DNA of 64,000 bases, from NCBI GenBank assembly GCA_012932865.1, contig SAXG01000122.1, positions 1-64,000 of the forward strand. The letters run 5' to 3'. The notes under the pieces were generated by a model. That model was not told the origin of the DNA, did no database searches, and saw only the letters and a program-made list of their open reading frames with translations. Source of the DNA: Amylostereum areolatum. Lineage: Eukaryota; Basidiomycota; Agaricomycetes; Russulales; Stereaceae. The position numbers were made by a program, and so were the translations under genes. Positions within the stretch are counted from its first letter, which is position 1; the number at the start of each line of letters is the position of its first letter. This document shows positions 49,309 to 60,876 of the stretch, in pieces.

Positions 49309-52300
49309 CTATCCTGGGTCCACGTCGTCTGGTTCGGGGGGAGGGGGGGGAGGCTCAATTGGGGCTACCTTGGCAAAAGCGCGCGTAGCGCCAACGAACT
49401 TTGCAAGGGCCGACAGACCCGTTTGAGTGCCTAGGATGAAAGGAGTGGATAGGGTGCGCGAGGCGGTGCGAAGGTGGTGTCTTTGATCTTTGAAGAGAGG
49501 GCAATCGGCAAGGATGTGGTCTCGGGTTTGGACGGCAGCGTTGCCGCACGGGCATGCAGGGGATTCAGTGGGTACAAAGCGGGCGTAATAATCACCACGG
49601 AAGCCATGGCCAAGGATGGTTTGTATGATGTGGGTATGGACGTCGCGGGGGCCGTCAAAGTTGCGGTGAAAGGGGGAAAGGTTTGTGGAGGGAGGATGTC
49701 GGAGGGCGACTGACGCGAGGTTGTGGTGAGGGCGTGCTGCCCAATCAGATCGCCAGGTTTTCAGCGCTCGGGACTTCGCCTTTGCGCGTGCCCAGGAGAT
49801 GGTGGAGTGGATGAGGGGCGTACCGTAGACACCCTCCTTCGCGATTGTGTCTGCCCGCTCGTTCCCAACAATGCCTTTATGTCCCGGGACCCATGCAACC
49901 TCAACCACCAGTGTCTCCGAGGCATTGAGAAGGGTGTCGATGTGTCGGCGGAAAAGGATGGATGCGGCTTGCGCAGGATGGTCGGCTGTGTCGGTAATGG
50001 AGGTGACGGTGGCTTGATTGTCGGATAGGAAGAGGATGCGCGTGAGGTGTGGGTGTCGTGCGAGGAGGTTCACGGCTGCAGCGGCGCTGCCTGAAAGGGC
50101 AAGCATCTCTGCATCGTAGATTCCCGCGCATCGCCCGAGTCCCCAGCGCCCAGCTCGGACCTCATTTGCACCGAGGTATGCGACGTAGCCCGCACCCGTG
50201 CGGCGATGCCCATTTGCACTCCGTCGGGAGCCATCCGTGTAGATGGCAAGGACCGTCTCGTCTCGGGAGATGTTCCCAAGCCGCACCTTGAGTCTATTGG
50301 CATATTCGTTACGTTCGTGCCGGGTAGCCCTTGGATTAGGGATTGTGGTGAGTAGTCTTTGCCCCCACGTGTGACGACGGGACCAGGGAGGAGTATAGTA
50401 CGGAGAGAGGCGTTCGGATTTGGGATGTGTAAGTGTAGCTAAGTGGTGAATAATGGTAGGGGGATTTTTAGAATTATTATGGATAAAAAGCGGAATAGGA
50501 ACGTCAGGGGAGTGCTCTTCCCAGGAAGGGGGGGTGCGTGCAAGAACCTGAGAGGTGGATGGAAGGGTGCGGAAACGGATGGCGGCGTTGGTCGATAGCC
50601 ATTGGAGTAATTGCGGAATAGGGAGAATGGCACCTATATGGTGCATCTCGGCAGACGGTGTGGTGCGGAAAGCACCAAGGAGCCAGCGGAGGCCCGCATT
50701 TTGAGCGCACTCCAGTGGCTTGATGAGGCTTTTCTGTTTTTTGCCTGTGTACCATACCGGGGACGCGAACGTCAACACCGGGAGTACCACGGTCTTGTAG
50801 AGAAGCCGGGCATTGACTACGTTGAGGCCGCGTATTGTGTTGGCGAGTATGTGTAGCCCCGCAACCGTCGATAGGGCGCGCGTGGCCATTGTCTTGATGT
50901 GAGACTTGAAGGAAAGTTTCCTGTCAAAGTATACACCGAGCCATCGCATGACGACAGCTGGACGCACCGTACGTGCAGGTGAGCCGGGTGGGAGGATATT
51001 AATGAATGGGTCATTGGCTGGGTTTGCCTTAGACCGGGTGAAATGGATGAGTTCCGTCTTGCTTGCATCAACATCGAGCCCGAGGGCACGGAGCCGGTCA
51101 ACCACGGTATTGAACGCGGCCGACAATCTGGCTATGTTTCCTTCGAGTGTGCTGGAAGCGGCCAGTAGGAGCACGTCATCCACATAAGCTTTGAGGTCTG
51201 TGTTTGCGTGATTGTCAATGGAGGAGAGGAGAGAGAATGTGTATATGGTGGAGAGGATAGGAGAGAGGGGGGAGCCTTGAGGGATGCCTACACCGGCGAT
51301 GGGGATGGGATTGCTGAGCTGGCCGTCGATACGGATAATGACCTGTCGATCTGTCAGGAAGGATCGGGTCCAGTTGACGACCTCGGGCGCGAAACCGAGG
51401 ATCTCCATTGTGCGAACGAGTCGCGCATGATTGACATTGTTAAAATAGCCCTTGATGTCAATCGCTAGCGCGGACGCAACGAGGCCATTTTTCCATGCTG
51501 CCTGGATATCGTGCGTGAGCGAGAGACACGCATCAATCACTGATGATTTGTCTCGGCCTCCAAATTGGTTGGTGGGGACGAGCTTGAACTTTCCGACCTC
51601 GTAAGTAATTCGTCGTGCCATGACCTTCTCGAGGAGCTTGCTGAGGCATTCGAGCAACGCGATGGGGCGATAGGATCTAGGATCAGACATATCAGTTTTG
51701 CGCGGCTTCGCTACAACTGCTATCACGGCAGTTTTTAGCCTGTGCGGATGGGTGCCGAGGCGGAGGCAAGCGTTGAAGAGCTCAACGAAGAATTCGGGTG
51801 TTTCGTCGAAGGCCCACTTGATGAGGCGCCATGTTACACCGGATTCACCGGGGGCTGTCACATTAGATGTGTCGCGCAGTGCGTCACGGACTTCTTCAAG
51901 GGTAAGGGGAACAAAAACACGTACTGGGCGGGGTGGTGGGTCATCTGGCTGATCAACCTCCACATGAGGTGCATTGTCGGGGAAGAACGACGCTGCAAAA
52001 ACCTGGCTCTGCACCTCGGGTTCAGTGACAAGTCCTTGGGGTGACCGAGTCGGGGGAATGCGCTTGTTGCGCTTTCTGCTCGCCCATCGGCACAGTCCCC
52101 ATACTTCCATTCGTGCGGTTTTGTTGATTATGTCCGTTGCCCAGTTCCTTTTGGCCGAGCGTACTGCAGCACGGAAGTGAGCGTGTGCCCGATGGCGTGC
52201 ATCTGGTACCGTGGCGTATCGTACTTCGTGCAAGGCTTGATCGCAATCGTCATTCCACCACTTTGCACGCACTAGAGGGCGGCGCGCGTGGGCGGGCATT

Positions 52301-53247
52301 ACCTCGGCAGTTGCGGCAAGAAATGCGTCCAGGAGAGCCACTGCGCCTCGATTCGTGTCGTCGGCTGTTACATATTGTTGAGGAGGAGGTTCAGCACGAA
52401 CACTCGCGAGGTATGAGTCTTGCCACTCCTTTTTCTTCGATGGGTCAATACGACGTCCGGGTTCGGGCAACGGTTCCTCCGCTGCAGCAAAATCTGGCGG
52501 GCATATGGACCAAGTGATGCCATTGTGGTCTGACCCAAAGGCCATCTCCTCTTGACAGGTCCATTCGCGAACGAAGTCGACATCTGCAGCGGCAAAATTG
52601 ACAAGGGTGAGATCTATAATAGAATCAGCCTGGTTAGTTTGTCCGCGACGTGTAGGCACCGAGAGGTCATTCTCAATTGAGAATGCGTTCCCTGTCATCC
52701 ATTCAATGAGCTCCACCGCTGCTTGCGTTTCCGCGCGGGGTGGGCCATTCTCAAGGGCCCATGTAGGGTGATGCAAATTAAAGTCCCCCGCCACGACGGT
52801 TGGGACAAGTGGGTCGAGCTCTGCATCGCAGAGTCGCTGAATAGATACAGCATCGCGACCCGGGCCGGCATTATATACATTAATGAGGTCGAAGGAAATG
52901 TTACCGTATTGGAAAGAGTTGACCATGATGTCGGATGAATTGATGATATCCGGACGCGGTCGAACCGCGAGATGTTGAATTCCTTTTCGTACAAAGGTGG
53001 TGACGCGAGGTTTCGTGCCGTTCGCCGGAGCGTCGGGCGTGAAAGCCTCCCATGCAGGATTGGAGACCGTTCCCAGGACTTCGGCACCGTCGGGCTCCGT
53101 CGAGGAGCGGGAAATACCTATGCGACTATACCATGGTTCTTGAAGAAGCATGATGTCGAAATCTGTCAAGCTATTTAGTATACCATGCATACGCACATTC
53201 GAGTGCGCCACATTCAGCTGGAGAACGCGGAGCGGGCGGAGAGTCAT
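49309..53247 (-). CDS. LINE ORF2: endonuclease, reverse transcriptase, RNase H
   Basis: 1312 residues from ATG 53247; the open frame extends upstream but inside ORF1. Domains in order: APE-type endonuclease (LQLNVAHSNVRM, LLQEPW, VVAGDFNLHHPTW, GSDHNGI), reverse transcriptase (YRPIALLECLSKLLEKV, IDIKGYFNNVNH, PQGSPLSPILSTIY, AYVDDVLLLA with the catalytic DD), RNase H (AIYTDGSR, AEMLALSG, SDNQATVTS, WVPGHKGIVGNERADTIAKE), and a C-terminal Cys/His knuckle (CPCGNAAVQTRDHILADC). No stop or shift is seen. The start codon overlaps the ORF1 stop as ATGA, which suggests coupled termination and reinitiation. Confidence 0.95.
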   Translation of the reverse strand: MTLRPLRVLQLNVAHSNVRMHGILNSLTDFDIMLLQEPWYSRIGISRSSTEPDGAEVLGTVSNPAWEAFTPDAPANGTKPRVTTFVRKGIQHLAVRPRPDIINSSDIMVNSFQYGNISFDLINVYNAGPGRDAVSIQRLCDAELDPLVPTVVAGDFNLHHPTWALENGPPRAETQAAVELIEWMTGNAFSIENDLSVPTRRGQTNQADSIIDLTLVNFAAADVDFVREWTCQEEMAFGSDHNGITWSICPPDFAAAEEPLPEPGRRIDPSKKKEWQDSYLASVRAEPPPQQYVTADDTNRGAVALLDAFLAATAEVMPAHARRPLVRAKWWNDDCDQALHEVRYATVPDARHRAHAHFRAAVRSAKRNWATDIINKTARMEVWGLCRWASRKRNKRIPPTRSPQGLVTEPEVQSQVFAASFFPDNAPHVEVDQPDDPPPRPVRVFVPLTLEEVRDALRDTSNVTAPGESGVTWRLIKWAFDETPEFFVELFNACLRLGTHPHRLKTAVIAVVAKPRKTDMSDPRSYRPIALLECLSKLLEKVMARRITYEVGKFKLVPTNQFGGRDKSSVIDACLSLTHDIQAAWKNGLVASALAIDIKGYFNNVNHARLVRTMEILGFAPEVVNWTRSFLTDRQVIIRIDGQLSNPIPIAGVGIPQGSPLSPILSTIYTFSLLSSIDNHANTDLKAYVDDVLLLAASSTLEGNIARLSAAFNTVVDRLRALGLDVDASKTELIHFTRSKANPANDPFINILPPGSPARTVRPAVVMRWLGVYFDRKLSFKSHIKTMATRALSTVAGLHILANTIRGLNVVNARLLYKTVVLPVLTFASPVWYTGKKQKSLIKPLECAQNAGLRWLLGAFRTTPSAEMHHIGAILPIPQLLQWLSTNAAIRFRTLPSTSQVLARTPPSWEEHSPDVPIPLFIHNNSKNPPTIIHHLATLTHPKSERLSPYYTPPWSRRHTWGQRLLTTIPNPRATRHERNEYANRLKVRLGNISRDETVLAIYTDGSRRSANGHRRTGAGYVAYLGANEVRAGRWGLGRCAGIYDAEMLALSGSAAAAVNLLARHPHLTRILFLSDNQATVTSITDTADHPAQAASILFRRHIDTLLNASETLVVEVAWVPGHKGIVGNERADTIAKEGVYGTPLIHSTISWARAKAKSRALKTWRSDWAARPHHNLASVALRHPPSTNLSPFHRNFDGPRDVHTHIIQTILGHGFRGDYYARFVPTESPACPCGNAAVQTRDHILADCPLFKDQRHHLRTASRTLSTPFILGTQTGLSALAKFVGATRAFAKVAPIEPPPPPPEPDDVDPG

Positions 53248-54662
53248 GACTCCATGACATCGGGGTTGGGCACCGCGGGATGGGCTTGCGCTACGGCGGG
53301 AGCACTGTAGTTGCGTCGCATTGGACACTCGATTGCATCTGCCATATGATCTCCTTTGCAGTTGATGCACTTGGGCGGGTGGTTGCATCCCTGCGTCTCC
53401 GGGCGATTTTCTTTCCGGCAGCCTAGGCACTTGTCCCGGTGCTGACCCTCGTCGTGAGGTTCACCGCATCGACGGCACTTGGGCGCAGACTTGCAGCCGG
53501 TGGCAAGGTGCCCGAGACGCCAGCAGCGCGTGCATTGTCGAAGCCGAGGTTTGTCCACCCAACGCTTCGTTCGCACTGGCGCGCCAAACATGTAGATCGG
53601 GGTCTTGAGGAGGGATTTGAGGATAGATCCGTCGGGGTCTTCAAAAGCGAACGAGACTGACGACTTGAGTCCGTCGATGGTGTTTGCAGGTCGAATCCAC
53701 CGCGGAAGTTGGGTAATGTTGAGTTTTGCTACCTGGGGATTACGGAGTAGGGCTTCTTGAAGAGTTTCGTCAGAGAAAACGGGGTCATCGGGTAGAGAGC
53801 GAGTGAAGACACCCGAGAGAATGATTTTGGACCACGGTGTGTCGCGCGAGATGGTTTGATTGGACGGTAGATCCAGCGCGGAGCGAATGGATGGGAGGTT
53901 GTCCTGAATGAGCGGAACGGACGTGTGTGGGGGGAAGGTTAGAACGATGTTGCCCGAGCCGTTCCAGTGCGAGCCGAGGACTTGTAATCCTTTGGCCGTA
54001 GGAACTGTGGCCAGGCGCTTGTTGACTCGTTCCGAGATGAGGAAAGGGTGTGTACGGTCACTTGGGTCCGGGGGGTGTCCTTGATAGCGGACGATGAAGC
54101 GGATCGGTTCAGGTTGACGCGACGAAGGTTTGGCAGTTGTGGGTGGGGAAAGGTTTGCCTTCGGTGTGGAGCTTGCTGCGGCCGCATACGACATGGCACG
54201 GTTTGACGCACCCTGCGACGCGGAGGGAGCAGGAGCCGAAGCACCTCCGGGACGGCGATCCGTGTTGTTGGGGGTTTGGCGTTCGAGATGAGACAGGCGA
54301 GATTGGACAGAGTTGAGGGAGTTGTGCATGGATTGGAGCATGTTGAGGATGGTGGATTCGGTGGGAGAGGGTCGGGAAGGGGTGTGTTGAGGGGTGGACG
54401 GACTCAGGTCGTGAGCGGCCGGAAAGTCGTCGCGTGCCATGTCAATGTCGTCTTCGTTGGGATCGCCGTCTATGCACTCGCGAAGCGAGTACTTTACCGC
54501 TTTGAGTGCCCGGGCGCTATCGTCGTCATCCTCAAGGTACGGTACCGCCATGCTAATGGCCCGCAAGAGGCCCTGGCAGAGCTTGACCCAATCGGATAAG
54601 TCATCGAGAGCGTCTTGTTCTCTGGCCTCATGGAGTACTTCGTGCGCAACCCTAAAGGTCAC
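53244..54662 (-). CDS. LINE ORF1: gag-like RNA-binding protein
   Basis: The frame ends VMES-stop at 53244. It contains a central RNA-binding-like region and at least three zinc knuckles near the C-terminus (CTRCWRLGHLATGC, CRRCGEPHDEGQHRDKC, CINCKGDHMADAIEC). The given start at 54662 is a GTG. The frame is open back to about 54825 but has no ATG there. An ATG at 54912 (MPSPSPPQTQFSTAH) lies in another frame and would join smoothly if one base changed near 54797-54806. So either ORF1 has a 5' frameshift, or the true start is further in. If it is a real lesion, this copy may not produce full ORF1. Confidence 0.8.
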   Translation of the reverse strand: MTFRVAHEVLHEAREQDALDDLSDWVKLCQGLLRAISMAVPYLEDDDDSARALKAVKYSLRECIDGDPNEDDIDMARDDFPAAHDLSPSTPQHTPSRPSPTESTILNMLQSMHNSLNSVQSRLSHLERQTPNNTDRRPGGASAPAPSASQGASNRAMSYAAAASSTPKANLSPPTTAKPSSRQPEPIRFIVRYQGHPPDPSDRTHPFLISERVNKRLATVPTAKGLQVLGSHWNGSGNIVLTFPPHTSVPLIQDNLPSIRSALDLPSNQTISRDTPWSKIILSGVFTRSLPDDPVFSDETLQEALLRNPQVAKLNITQLPRWIRPANTIDGLKSSVSFAFEDPDGSILKSLLKTPIYMFGAPVRTKRWVDKPRLRQCTRCWRLGHLATGCKSAPKCRRCGEPHDEGQHRDKCLGCRKENRPETQGCNHPPKCINCKGDHMADAIECPMRRNYSAPAVAQAHPAVPNPDVMES

Positions 54663-54927
54663 GAGGGCTGGCGAGTCGACGGGAACTACGTTGTCGCCGG
54701 GGAACCCGGCGGACGGAGTTTGTTCATGGGAGGGGGTGGAAATGGGGGGGGGCCTCGAAGGGACTTTGGCCGTTCGGAGCCGAAATCCTTCGCCGCTCTT
54801 CTCCTGAGGGAGACGCCGCTCGCTTCAAAGAGCGCTGTGACGTCGAAGAAGGAGGTTCCGGTGGCGTATGAGCAGTGGAGAATTGAGTTTGGGGTGGGGA
54901 TGGTGATGGCATGAGGGAAAGCTGTCG

Positions 54928-54942
54928 TCATGTGACTCATAC
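54928..54942. repeat. 15-bp target site duplication, right
   Basis: TCATGTGACTCATAC at the 5' boundary of the LINE. Confidence 0.92.
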
Positions 54943-57230
54943 GGCGGCATCAACCCGCTCAACCTGTCCTTGTTAATGCTCTCTCCTTGTCTTCTTCCCA
55001 TCCCACACTTCCTCTGTCGCCTCTACTCTCGATACGTGTCCACGTCGCTCACATTGATTGATGTTCTCAATCTATCACAGGAGAGAAGTGAGGGCAGGGA
55101 CGTGAACGAGGGTGCTGGTGGGGGGACCGGAGGAGAGAGGATGTGTTTGAACAATGAACGCAACAAATGTCACTGTCGTGTGCGGCCGTGGACGCACAGA
55201 CGCTGCAAGAGCAGGGAGGATTGGTGCGTAAATTCCTTCTGATCCGACACGGAAATACTCGTTGTGTTCTCCACTCAGTCATGTCCCCATCCCTCCCTAC
55301 GGCTGAATCACCTTCCAGCGCGGCCATCGTCACGTCGACCCCGCCACGATGAGGAGCGTGTATGGCTCATGTGCCCCTCCCTCGAACGCCCCGCCGCACA
55401 AGTCGTCATCGTTTGGCCCGCGGTGTCCGTAGTGCTTTTTGCACTCGCGTCTCGTCTCGACCCCTCCGCAAGGACATCAGACGCGTTAGCACTCCAACGC
55501 CCAAACCGGTGTTCCCCTCTTCACGCACGTATCACTATCATGCTCGTCCTCCCCTGTCCTGTCGCCACGCGCCTCCTTCTCCCTCTTGCTCCGCGTACCC
55601 CGACTACACGCCCGGTCGCCGCTTTCCGCGCATCGCGCGGGAACGTGCACTGGGCGTGCATGCGCCGTGAGCGGTCGTTCATGCAGGAGCGTGGGCGTGG
55701 ATGCGGGCGTGCGGGCATGGCTGAGGGCGGGCTCGATGCGTAGAACGCGATGAACACGATCATTGCGTGCAATGCACGTACAAACGATGTCCGTCACGTA
55801 GGATGGCGCTGTCGACGAGGGCGGGACACTTCCCTCCGCACATGCATGCTACTCCGCGTGCGTACACACACCCCTGGCCCTGGCTCGTCGTCTCCCAACG
55901 CACTCCGAGCTCTGGAGGGCATCGAGGACAAGTGGAAGTGCGGTGATCTCGTTCGCTTGAGGGCAGCGCCGTGGACTAGCAGGCAGGAATGGGTCGAGTA
56001 GCGGACTGCGATGATAATGATGTACTTAGTCAATTCCACACTGCTATCCCATCGAAATGTCTATTGAAAACTCTCGCAAACCTATGTCTCATCGCGTCGC
56101 ACACACCCCAGATCAATTCGGGCTTCTCCCTGACAAACCCTCGAGCAGAGGCGAGAGCTCTCGTCAAGTCCGATGTCGCCTCTCGTGGCTCTGCATCCAA
56201 CGCCAACCGCCGTCTGACCGCCGGTCCGAGAAGATTATGAGCTATAACCCTCCGTTAGTTTGATTTACAGGGCGCATATAATTTACACCACCTTTATCCA
56301 GGTTTTAGCAGGAGAGGGTTTTCCTGATGACGGCGGGGACGATCAGGTCTGAAAAATGGTGAGTATGGCCGGCAAGGATGGGATGATAGGTGGCGAACCG
56401 TAGATGCCAACGAGCAGGGAGACCTGCGAGGATGAGGGTCAGCACGCGAGTTCAGGCGATCAATCGATCAAGGCGCACCGTATGTCTACAACGTCGTGCG
56501 ATCTATCATACTTAGACCGTCAGAATCGCCTTCTCCGAGATGAACGCGCAGAAGACCCGATCTGTAGACCCGATTCGGCGCCGTCGCACGGAGAACGAGA
56601 GTGAAGAAAGCGCACAGTTGACCACGTTAATGAACGGCGGCGTGCGGGACGAGCATTGCGGCGGCGACGACGGCGAGGCGCTCGAAGGCCAAGAGCATGA
56701 TGTAGAGATGGGGATAGTAGCAGTCGATGGGAGGACCCGGTGCTGGCGTCCTCTGGCTCTTCAAGTACCAGTGATTTTATACTTCGACGAGCGACCGCCA
56801 GAGATGTCCAAATTTCCTTGTGGAATTTGAGTTGGGCATGCCGTGCGACATACCCGCCTCCTCACGATGTCGACCTGCGGGGAAAGGGATTCAATGCCGC
56901 CCCGTCTTGACGGTAAGGAGACCAGAAAGTGCGCTTTGGAGCGTCCGTGGGACGGCCTGTTGACCAGACGCCGAGAGAAAGCAACGCTGACTGCCGCTCG
57001 CAGCCTATCAGTTTCACAGGTGTTCCTTTTCGACGCTGTCGGAGGCACGAAGTTCACTGCCCAGGGAAGACAGGGGAGGTACATGCATGTGTAGTCAGAA
57101 TCGGTGGTGCATGTAGATTGGTTCCATGAGAGCATGTATAGATCCAATTTAAGGATGAGGACGGACTCACGACCATAGATTGCGAATAAATATTACAATG
57201 TCGAGTCCATCGTCCCCACGCTCGCACACT
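54943..57230. other. 2.3-kb region without a recognisable gene
   Basis: Only short ORFs on both strands. It ends with the 3' flank of the GH31 gene. Confidence 0.4.
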
Positions 57231-60200
57231 TCACACACTTGCCACCTTCACATCCCCTCCCACCTCAACCTCTTTCAGCGCGCCCTCGCGATCCACCCTC
57301 TGTACCATCCACCTCCCCTCCACTCTCCCACTCACCACCTCTACCTTCACCCCTTCTACCCCGCCCCAGACCCTCACCACCGCCGCGATCTCGCCCGGCT
57401 TCCGACTCTCCGGGATCCTCACCTCGACATCCATGCCCTCCACAGGGTTCACCAAAACCCTCACCGCCCTCGCATACGCGTACGCCGCCGTCTTGCGCGC
57501 CCCGAACTCCGTCCCGCGCACCAATACCGCGCCCGGCCGCAGCAGCAGCGGCACGCTCGTGAAGTCGTGCGTCTCGACCACGAAGCCCGGGCCCACGCGC
57601 ACGCGCCCGTCGAGCACGCCGTACCACCGTCCGCGCGGAACGTAGTACTGCACCTGTCCGTCCGCGTTGAACACGGGCGCGACGAGTAGGGACGGTCCTA
57701 GCATGTACTGCGTGTCGAGCGTCCAGGCCGCGGGGTCCTCCGGGAACTCGACCAGCATTGGCCGCATCATGGGCACGCCCGTCGCATGCGTGTCGAGGGC
57801 GGTGGCATACAGGTATCTGACGTGACGTAAGGGCCAGACCATAAAGCGATGGGACGAGGGAGGACGTACGGCATCAGAGACAGTTTGACGTGCACGAACT
57901 TGTTCAGCACCCGATCCGCCTCGCCCGAGTCGTCCAGCAGCCACGGCACCTGCACACGCCCCACGATCATGATTCATCAGCCCCTCCCTCCGGTGACAAA
58001 TCAGAAGGAGAGAATAAGAAAAACGCACTCGGAAGCTGCCGCTGCCGTGCAGGCGGGAGTGGCTCGAGAGCGCGCCGAACGCGCACCACCGCTTGTAGAG
58101 CGCCGGGTCGGGCTTGCCCTCGAACCCGCCGATGTCGTGGGCCCAGTAACCGAACCCGCACAGGCCGAGGCTCAGGCCTCCCCGGAGCGTTTCCGCCATC
58201 GCCTGGAAGGTCGACATCGGGTCGCCGCCCCAATGCACCGGGAACCGTTGGCCTGGACCAACCGTCAGTGAGAATAAGGAGAGAGGAGGGAAGAGAGGAG
58301 AGAGGAGGGAGGAAAGGAGAGAGGGAGAAATGAGACGCACCGCCCGCGGTCGTCGAGCGCGCGAAGACGATCGCCTCGTGCTTGCCCAGCGTCTTCTCTA
58401 TGATCTCGAACGTGTACTTGTTGTATAAGAACGCGTAGTAGTTGTGCATCTTCTCCGGGTTCGAACCATCGTGGTACACCGCGTTCGTCGTCGGGATGCG
58501 CTCGCCGAAGTCGGTCTACGGATCGGTGGGTTGAGCTCGCGTAGGGGCGGACAGGACGGTGGCGAGGGGAAAGGGCGCACCTTGAAGACGTCCACGCCCA
58601 TGTCGATGAGCGCCTTCAGCTTCGACTGGTACCAGTCGCACGCCTGGGGGTTCGTGAAATCGATGAAGGCCATCCCGGCTTGCTGTTGTCGTGTCAGAGA
58701 CGGCGATGCGGAAAAGTAAGAATGCTCTCACCCAGAAATCCCACTGCCAGACGCTCCCGTCCGGTTTCTTGATGAAGTAACCTACGAAAATGTGGATTCA
58801 GGTTCGTACGACGGGGGCGAAGGAGACTATACCACTCTCGACGCCCTCGTCGAAGATGCTGCTCTCTTGCGCAATGTAGGGGTTGATCCATACACAGATC
58901 TACAGCACACGAGCACCGTCAGCCTCCACATAGCACATGACACACAGCACTCCCGCGAGACAAGACATACCTTGTACCCCCTCTCCTTCAGCCGCCTCAG
59001 CTGGCCCTCCGCGTCCGGAAAAAACTCCTTGTCGAACTCGAAGTCGCACCACTGAAAGCCCTTCATCCAGAAGCAATCGAAATGGAAGACCTCGACGGGG
59101 ATGTCGCGGTCCTCCATGCCCTCAAGGAACGTGTTCACCGTGCGCTCGTCGTAGTTCGTCGTGAACGACGTCGAGAGCCAGAGCCCGAACGTCCACGCGG
59201 GCGGGAGCGCGGGGCGCCCGGTGAGCATCGTGTACCGCTCGAGGATCCTCGCGGGCGTCGGGCCGTGCACGATGTACACCGAGAGCGACTCGAAGGGCAC
59301 TGCGATGTTCACGCGCGTGGTCCCTAAAAGAGCATGCCGTGTCAGCGTCGCCCCGTTCGCAGAAAAATACAGAAGCCGTACGTTCGCTTTGCACCTCGAA
59401 GCTGACGAAGCCGGGACAGGCCACGAACATGCCGTACCCGCGCGAGCTGAGGAAGAACGGCACGTTCTTGTACGTGAGCTCGGAGGACGTCCCGCCGTCC
59501 TCGTTCCACATATCCACGTTCTAACCCATCCACGAGCATGATCAGCTTCCACCCCCAACCGACGAGGGCACGCCCTCAGCGAAAAACCGCGCACCTGCCC
59601 ATTCTTAACGAACGGCCCGAAGCGCTCCCCAAGCCCGTACACCTTCTCGCCGACGGCGAGCTCGAACTGGAAGGTGAACCAGCGCTTGCCCTTGTCCGGG
59701 TCGACGAGGGACTTGTTCGGGTGTCCGGCGCTGGTGTCGACTTTGACGTAGCCGACGGAGCGCCAGCCGAGGCGGGTGAGAAGCTGGTCGGGTGCGGGGG
59801 AGAGGCTGGTCGGGGCGGGGCTGCCGTGGGAGGTGATGTCGATGTTGAACTTGTGAAGGCTGGTGTCGATTGCGACGGAGAGGGTGCTGGTCGCGAGACG
59901 AAGCTCGGTGGCGGATTTGGACGTTGTTAGGCTGTCTTGGCGTTCGGAGTTCTAGGGGCGAGGTTGAGAAATGAAGACAAGGATAGAGATGGGGAAAGAA
60001 GAGAGACTGGAAGAAGCGTATGGGGTGACGAGAACGATGGGTGAGCGCATATACGCAGCTGCACCGTCCTGGATGTTGGTTGGATGCCCTCTCTCCCTCG
60101 CACAAAGCGCACCCGTTGCGACCACTTTCGCAATGTGGATGCATGGCGTCTCCGCTGTTCGACGCCTCGCGCTCAAGCGTCTCCAGCAATATAGATGAAC

Positions 60201-60876
60201 CATGGGTGTATGGGTCCTGGGTAGGTCTGAGATGAGTCTTGCCAACGATAGCCTCCTTCAGAGGCCACATTAACACGAGAAACGGCTTCCTGAGGGCCAA
60301 ATAAGAGGAAAACGAGGTGAAAAGAAGGAAGAACAAATGGTGAGTTACTGAGTACACGGCCTCCAACCGTGCACGATCCGAAAGTCGCCCCTATATCTCA
60401 ACTTCGGGCAATATAGCTCCGTCTAGCCAGCTCAACCGCACGTTCGACCACATATGTAAAATCGTCGCGAAGAAAAATCCGACGAACGACCAGGGTAGGG
60501 AAACGAGAACGACACGAAACAGAGCGTACGCACCAGCTTCTGGATGTCCACGTCCGGGAAGATCTCGTACTCCGGGCCCGCAAGGGATTTATTCTGAGCC
60601 TTCCAGTGGTATCCGGTAAGGAGAAGGACGTCGGGAAGAGGAGAGGAGCATTCGAGGGTGATGGTAGGTGTGTTGAGGGTGTCCCCGCGGTGGTTGAGCG
60701 GTTTCGTCGTCTGGTGTACACGACGATGAATAGCCAGCAAAACGACAATGTTAAAGAGGGCGCACGGCTACACAGCGAATGCTGTCGTCTTTCGCTTCGC
60801 TCTTGACGATCTCCGTGGCCCAGTCGATGATCACATCGGGGGCCGGCCACCACATTCCCTTGGAGAATTTGACCAT
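57231..60876 (-). CDS. GH31 alpha-xylosidase / alpha-glucosidase
   Basis: Twelve minus-strand exons give 804 residues: 60876-60772, 60710-60534, 59951-59595, 59520-59382, 59323-58971, 58899-58833, 58781-58732, 58682-58581, 58515-58341, 58252-58029, 57949-57870 and 57816-57231. The protein starts MVKFSKGMWWPAPDV. GH31 landmarks: YGLGERFGPFVKNGQ, MWNEDGGTSSE, RPALPPAWTFGLWLSTSFT, FHFDCFWMKGFQWCDFEFD, the nucleophile Asp in FKTDFGERIP, the acid/base region HWGGDP, and GYWAHDIGGFEG. The build and length resemble bacterial YicI-type alpha-xylosidases, which release xylose from isoprimeverose or xyloglucan fragments. No signal peptide is seen, so it likely acts inside the cell on imported sugars. 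Intron 2 (59952-60533) is 582 nt, about ten times the others. The gene is divergent from the sugar transporter at 61489. Substrate is inferred. Confidence 0.92.

Larger units (their letters stand above)
49137..54927 (-). mobile_element. Full-length LINE, Tad1/I type
   Basis: A 5791-bp element in minus orientation, bounded by a perfect 15-bp target duplication (49122-49136 and 54928-54942). Its 3' end (low coordinates) is an A-rich tail with TAA units, right against the duplication. It carries a leader of about 265 bp, a gag-like ORF1 and an ORF2 with endonuclease, reverse transcriptase and RNase H. The complete 5' end and perfect duplication point to a recent insertion. Confidence 0.93.
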
